From Verrucomicrobiota bacterium (GTDB lineage Bacteria > Verrucomicrobiota > Verrucomicrobiia > Verrucomicrobiales > Verrucomicrobiaceae), in assembly GCA_023428335.1 (NCBI GenBank), contig JAEYYS010000090.1, forward strand, positions 1 through 9,828: DNA of 9,828 nt. The letters are read 5' to 3'. Positions 7,803 through 9,828 of the stretch are shown here, piece after piece; position 1 is the stretch's first letter, and every line of letters begins with the position of its first letter. A program made the translations under genes and the position numbers. Below the pieces are notes generated by a model, which did not search any database, had not been told where the DNA came from, and saw only the letters and a list, made by a program, of their open reading frames with translations.

Positions 7803-8798
7803 ATGAACCGCCGCCATCTCCTCCCCCTGCTCGCCGTCCTGCCCTTTGCCGCCTGCACCCCGCCCGCCGCGGCCGACGCCAAGCCGGGCGCCGGCAAGCA
7901 CATCGTCCTGCTCGCCGGCGACGAGGAATACCGCAGCGAGGAAGCCCTGCCCGCGCTCGGCCGCATTCTCCAGCGCCAGGGCTTCAAGTGCACGGTCTGC
8001 TTCTCGGCCGAGGCCGACGGCACGATCAACCCGGACAAGGGCGACAGCCTGACCACCCCGGAGGCGCTCGACAGCGCCGACGCCATCGTCATGCTGCTGC
8101 GCTTCCGTCGCTGGAACGAGGCGACCCTGGCGAAGTTCGACGCCGCCGTGAAGCGCGGCGTGCCGATCGTCGCCCTGCGCACCAGCACCCACGCCTTTGC
8201 CGGCATCCCGGCCGACAGCGCCTTCGCCTCCTGGAACTGGAACAAGGACGGCGGCTGGGGCAAAAAAGTGCTCGGCGAGACCTGGGTCAGCCACTGGGGC
8301 CGCCACAAGTTTGAAGCGACCCGCGGGGTCGTCGAAACCGCCAACGCCAGCCACGCCATCCTCAAGGGCGTCAAGGATGTCTTCGGCACGACCGATGTCT
8401 ATGAGGCCGCCCCGCCCGCCGACGCCACCGTGCTGATGCGCGGCCAGGTGCTCGCCGGCATGACGCCCGATTCGCCGCCGCTCGCCACCCGCAAGGCCAC
8501 CAAGGACAAGGTCGAACAGGGCATCAACGACCCGATGATGCCGATCGCCTGGACGCGCGTCGTGAAGAACGACGCCGGCACGGAAAACAAGGTCTTCTGC
8601 ACCACCATGGGCGCCGCCACCGACCTCACCAACGAAGGCCTGCGCCGCCTCGTCGTCAACGGCCTCTACTGGGGCCTTGGCCTCGAAGCCCCGGCCCAGC
8701 CCGACCTCGCCCTGCCCGAAGGCTACACCCCCACCGCCTACGGCTTCAAAGGCTACCGCAAGGACCTCAAGGTCGCCGACCACCAGCTCGGCCAGTGA
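7803..8798 (+). CDS. Exported ThuA-like (glutamine amidotransferase-fold) protein
   Basis: The 331-residue product belongs to the ThuA-like family, whose class I glutamine amidotransferase-like fold is found in proteins linked to carbohydrate use, especially in planctomycetes and verrucomicrobia. Recognisable segments are HIVLLAGDEEYRSEEALP near residue 33, the strand and nucleophile-elbow region GVPIVALRTSTHAF (no cysteine at the elbow), WVSHWGRHKFEATRGVV, DVFGTTDVYEA, RGQVLAGM, FCTTMGAATDL, GLRRLVVNGLYWGLGLE and the closing YTPTAYGFKGY. The N-terminus MNRRHLLPLLAVLPFAAC is a signal sequence with a twin-arginine-like RRHLL and a possible lipobox ending in Cys18 (phenylalanine at -3 is unusual), so it is exported and perhaps lipid-anchored. 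It follows the azurin-fusion gene on the same strand with no terminator between. Catalytic activity is not known for this subgroup. No Shine-Dalgarno is visible. Confidence 0.88.
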   Translation: MNRRHLLPLLAVLPFAACTPPAAADAKPGAGKHIVLLAGDEEYRSEEALPALGRILQRQGFKCTVCFSAEADGTINPDKGDSLTTPEALDSADAIVMLLRFRRWNEATLAKFDAAVKRGVPIVALRTSTHAFAGIPADSAFASWNWNKDGGWGKKVLGETWVSHWGRHKFEATRGVVETANASHAILKGVKDVFGTTDVYEAAPPADATVLMRGQVLAGMTPDSPPLATRKATKDKVEQGINDPMMPIAWTRVVKNDAGTENKVFCTTMGAATDLTNEGLRRLVVNGLYWGLGLEAPAQPDLALPEGYTPTAYGFKGYRKDLKVADHQLGQ

Positions 8799-8807
8799 GC
8801 CGCCCCC

Positions 8808-8888
8808 TGTAGGCGTGCTGGCCACGACACGGGCTCGGAAATGCGCCGTTCCACGCACCCGTCCCGCCCTTTGGCAAGGGCGCCTACA
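8808..8888. repeat. Structured intergenic element bounded by an 8-bp inverted repeat
   Basis: TGTAGGCG (8808-8815) pairs perfectly with CGCCTACA (8881-8888). Inside are further pairings: a CGTG-CTGGC-CACG hairpin (8814-8826), ACGGG (8829-8833) with CCCGT (8858-8862) enclosing GGAA/TTCC (8837-8840, 8849-8852), and GCCCTT-TGGC-AAGGGC (8866-8881). The first and last arms share a few bases with the outer stem, so not all can form at once. It looks like a palindromic dispersed element (REP-like) rather than a classical terminator, because no T-tract follows. It lies 9 bp after the ThuA-like stop and may still protect or end that transcript. Whether it recurs elsewhere in the genome cannot be seen here. 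Confidence 0.45.
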
Positions 8889-8917
8889 CAGACCCCTGGG
8901 CTCGCCGCAGGATACCC

Positions 8918-8952
8918 ATTTGAGATCTGCAATCTGCGATCTGAAATCGCGC
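8918..8952. repeat. Five degenerate tandem heptamers
   Basis: The stretch divides into five consecutive 7-mers: ATTTGAG, ATCTGCA, ATCTGCG, ATCTGAA and ATCGCGC. The last three units recur in order at 9768-9788. It lies between the ThuA-like gene and the toxin gene, 11 bp from the toxin stop. No coding frame uses it. A dispersed simple-repeat family is the likeliest explanation. Confidence 0.5.
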
Positions 8953-8956
8953 AGCC
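8930..8956. repeat. 27-bp direct repeat, copy 1 (downstream of toxin gene)
   Basis: These 27 bases, beginning CAATCTGCGATC and ending ATCGCGCAGCC, occur again without mismatch and in the same orientation at 9766-9792. The copy ends 7 bp before the toxin stop codon, so the two copies bracket the toxin-antitoxin pair. It overlaps the heptamer array. Confidence 0.85.
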
Positions 8957-8963
8957 CCCGCCT

Positions 8964-9401
8964 TCACAAGCTCGGCACTCTCATCCCGGCAGCTTTGGCC
9001 AAGGCCGCCTGCCGCTTGTCGAAGGCCAAAAACTCCGAGGCGCCAAGCTCCAGGGCACAGGCGACGTGGAGCACATCCAGGGATCGCGTGCCCAGCTTGG
9101 CACTCCAACCCGCGCTGAGGCGCTCGGCCTCCAGCGCGAGCTGGGATGGATCGGGCTCGCGCCGGAGATAGATGCCGGCCGCGAGATCGGCCAGCAACTG
9201 CGCGATCGTCCGGTCCACTTCGACCCGGGTCAGCTCCTTGCGGAAAACCCGCAACCGCAGGGCGTTGCGAAACTCCAACTCGTGCAACCAAGTCCACAGC
9301 AGCGGCAGATCCTGCTTCCCCATGCGCCCGGTCGCCGCCCGGCTGTTGGCATCCGGGGTCATCAGCGAGATGATGAACCCCGTGTCGGCATAGGCACTCA
9401 T
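8964..9401 (-). CDS. vapC: PIN-domain toxin, VapC type
   Basis: The 145-residue protein has the acidic residues of a PIN-domain ribonuclease: Asp6 (YADTGFI), Glu43 (ELEFRNAL), Asp109 (SLDVLHVACAL) and Asp128 (FLAFDKRQ). Such toxins cleave RNA with magnesium or manganese bound by these acids, and are held inactive by the partner antitoxin. The length is typical of VapC. The ATG overlaps the last codons of the antitoxin gene by 4 nt, the translational coupling usual for these pairs. All catalytic acids are present and the frame is intact, so the toxin is probably functional. The specific RNA target (tRNA or rRNA) cannot be read from the sequence. It is bounded downstream by repeats. Confidence 0.92.
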   Translation of the reverse strand: MSAYADTGFIISLMTPDANSRAATGRMGKQDLPLLWTWLHELEFRNALRLRVFRKELTRVEVDRTIAQLLADLAAGIYLRREPDPSQLALEAERLSAGWSAKLGTRSLDVLHVACALELGASEFLAFDKRQAALAKAAGMRVPSL

Positions 9402-9646
9402 CGCTCACCCCGCTCCTCGCGCAGTTGCTCGGTCGCCGTCGTCGGCAGCCGCTTGTCGCCCCAGGTCTGCCGCAGCCGGGCGGCGAAATCGGGCCGCGCG
9501 GTCTGGACCGCCTCCGAACCCGGGGGCGGCCCCAGGACCGCCACCAACCGCCGTCGATGGGTGATGCGGACCTGATGCCCCTGCTCCACCCAAGCCAGCA
9601 CGGCCGGGGTGCCATGCCGGAGTTCACGAATGCTGGCCGATTTCAT
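9398..9646 (-). CDS. Antitoxin of the Phd/YefM family
   Basis: This 82-residue protein opens with MKSASIRELRHGTPAVLAWV and continues EQGHQVRITHRRRLVAVLGP, the N-terminal DNA-binding fold of Phd/YefM antitoxins. The remaining residues form a charged C-terminal tail (ending TEQLREERGER), the usual toxin-binding part. It should neutralise the PIN-domain toxin encoded immediately downstream and repress its own promoter. It precedes the toxin gene, as is standard, and overlaps it by 4 nt. There is no Shine-Dalgarno, because a palindrome abuts the ATG; the message may be leaderless or nearly so. The start is supported by the family's conserved first residues. Confidence 0.88.
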   Translation of the reverse strand: MKSASIRELRHGTPAVLAWVEQGHQVRITHRRRLVAVLGPPPGSEAVQTARPDFAARLRQTWGDKRLPTTATEQLREERGER

Positions 9647-9667
9647 GGTGACACAAAATGTATCACC
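9647..9667 (-). promoter_or_regulatory. Palindromic operator overlapping the toxin-antitoxin promoter
   Basis: The plus strand reads GGTGACACA, then AAA, then TGTATCACC: 9-bp arms matching at 8 of 9 positions around a 3-bp centre, placed directly against the antitoxin start codon. Phd/YefM antitoxins bind such palindromes to repress their own operon. On the minus strand it contains TG-A-TACATT, an extended -10-like element (hexamer at 9657-9662). That would put the transcription start within a few bases of the ATG. No clear -35 was found. The symmetry is observed; the binding and promoter roles are inferred. Confidence 0.6.
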
Positions 9668-9828
9668 AAAGCTCCCTCAGCAAGCCCCTTCTTCACCCAC
9701 TCCCTCAGCGCGCCCGCACGAGCCCACAGGCATGTGGACCACCCCACGCGCCCGGGAAGCCTCGCCAATCTGCGATCTGAAATCGCGCAGCCAGAGCCAG
9801 CACGTCCCGGTAGCGGGCCACCCCAGGT
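9668..9828. other. Non-coding stretch upstream of the toxin-antitoxin pair
   Basis: No gene was recognised. Some minus-strand frames are open across part of it, but they give no recognisable protein. It contains the second 27-bp repeat, two copies of CTCCCTCAGC (9671-9680 and 9701-9710), a small hairpin CCACA-GGCA-TGTGG (9724-9737) and a CCCG-GTAG-CGGG palindrome near 9807-9818. The end of a further minus-strand gene beyond the window edge cannot be excluded. Confidence 0.4.
9766..9792. repeat. 27-bp direct repeat, copy 2 (upstream of antitoxin gene)
   Basis: This is identical to 8930-8956 and in the same orientation, 836 bp away. It contains three of the heptamer units (ATCTGCG, ATCTGAA, ATCGCGC). 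The flanking bases differ on both sides. It lies about 120 bp upstream of the antitoxin start. Confidence 0.85.

Noticed and set aside
7722..8858. A 378-residue minus-strand frame opposite the ThuA-like gene
   Set aside because: Glycine- and valine-rich shadow with no recognisable domain; the plus strand encodes a clear family member.
8884..9627. A 247-residue minus-strand frame running through both toxin-antitoxin genes
   Set aside because: It is another frame of the same strand; the separate antitoxin and PIN-domain frames carry the conserved residues and the normal 4-nt overlap.
8918..9792. Repeats considered as a CRISPR array
   Set aside because: Only two copies of the 27-bp unit, 836 bp apart, enclosing genes rather than spacers; no cas genes in the window.

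Overview
The window is GC-rich (roughly two thirds G+C by eye). Its gene content points to the Planctomycetes-Verrucomicrobia group, most likely a verrucomicrobium of the Opitutaceae type. The main reasons are the exported PQQ-like beta-propeller with its 'ENWPQWRGP' N-terminus, the very large SGNH / membrane-bound-dehydrogenase-type propeller / HEAT / azurin protein, and the ThuA-like protein of the form that accompanies such genes. The lineage call is an inference from protein style; no rRNA or marker gene is present. Most starts lack a clear Shine-Dalgarno sequence.

Layout. (1) 1-517, minus strand: the N-terminal 172 residues of an exported redoxin (AhpC/TSA or thioredoxin fold), cut by the window edge. 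(2) 518-634: a divergent intergenic region with a perfect 9-bp inverted repeat that runs up to the next gene's start. (3) 635-2362, plus strand: a tight two-gene operon of a PHP-family histidinol-phosphatase and a divergent dihydropteroate synthase, with a 3-nt gap. (4) 2385-3623, minus strand: an exported PQQ-like beta-propeller protein, convergent with the operon. (5) 3624-3790: a second divergent intergenic region. (6) 3791-7750 and 7803-8798, plus strand: a 1319-residue exported multidomain protein ending in an azurin-type copper domain, followed by an exported ThuA-like protein, probably one transcript. (7) 8799-8963: a structured, possibly mobile or repetitive intergenic element and a heptamer repeat. 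(8) 8964-9646, minus strand: a type II toxin-antitoxin pair, Phd/YefM antitoxin then PIN-domain toxin, with a palindromic operator at the antitoxin start. (9) 9647-9828: no gene seen, but a second copy of a 27-bp sequence also found just beyond the toxin gene, so the pair sits between direct repeats.

How the parts fit. The histidinol-phosphatase and dihydropteroate synthase are cytoplasmic biosynthetic enzymes (histidine, folate). The beta-propeller, the azurin-fusion protein and the ThuA-like protein all carry export signals and form a plausible cell-envelope oxidation or carbohydrate-processing set; the exported redoxin lies on the far side of the operon and may or may not belong to it. The toxin-antitoxin pair with its flanking repeats looks like an accessory insertion. 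The strongest points for a second look are the azurin domain where related proteins often carry a haem-c module, the degenerate SGNH domain, altered active-site residues in the dihydropteroate synthase, the inverted repeat at the phosphatase start, and the repeats around the toxin-antitoxin pair.
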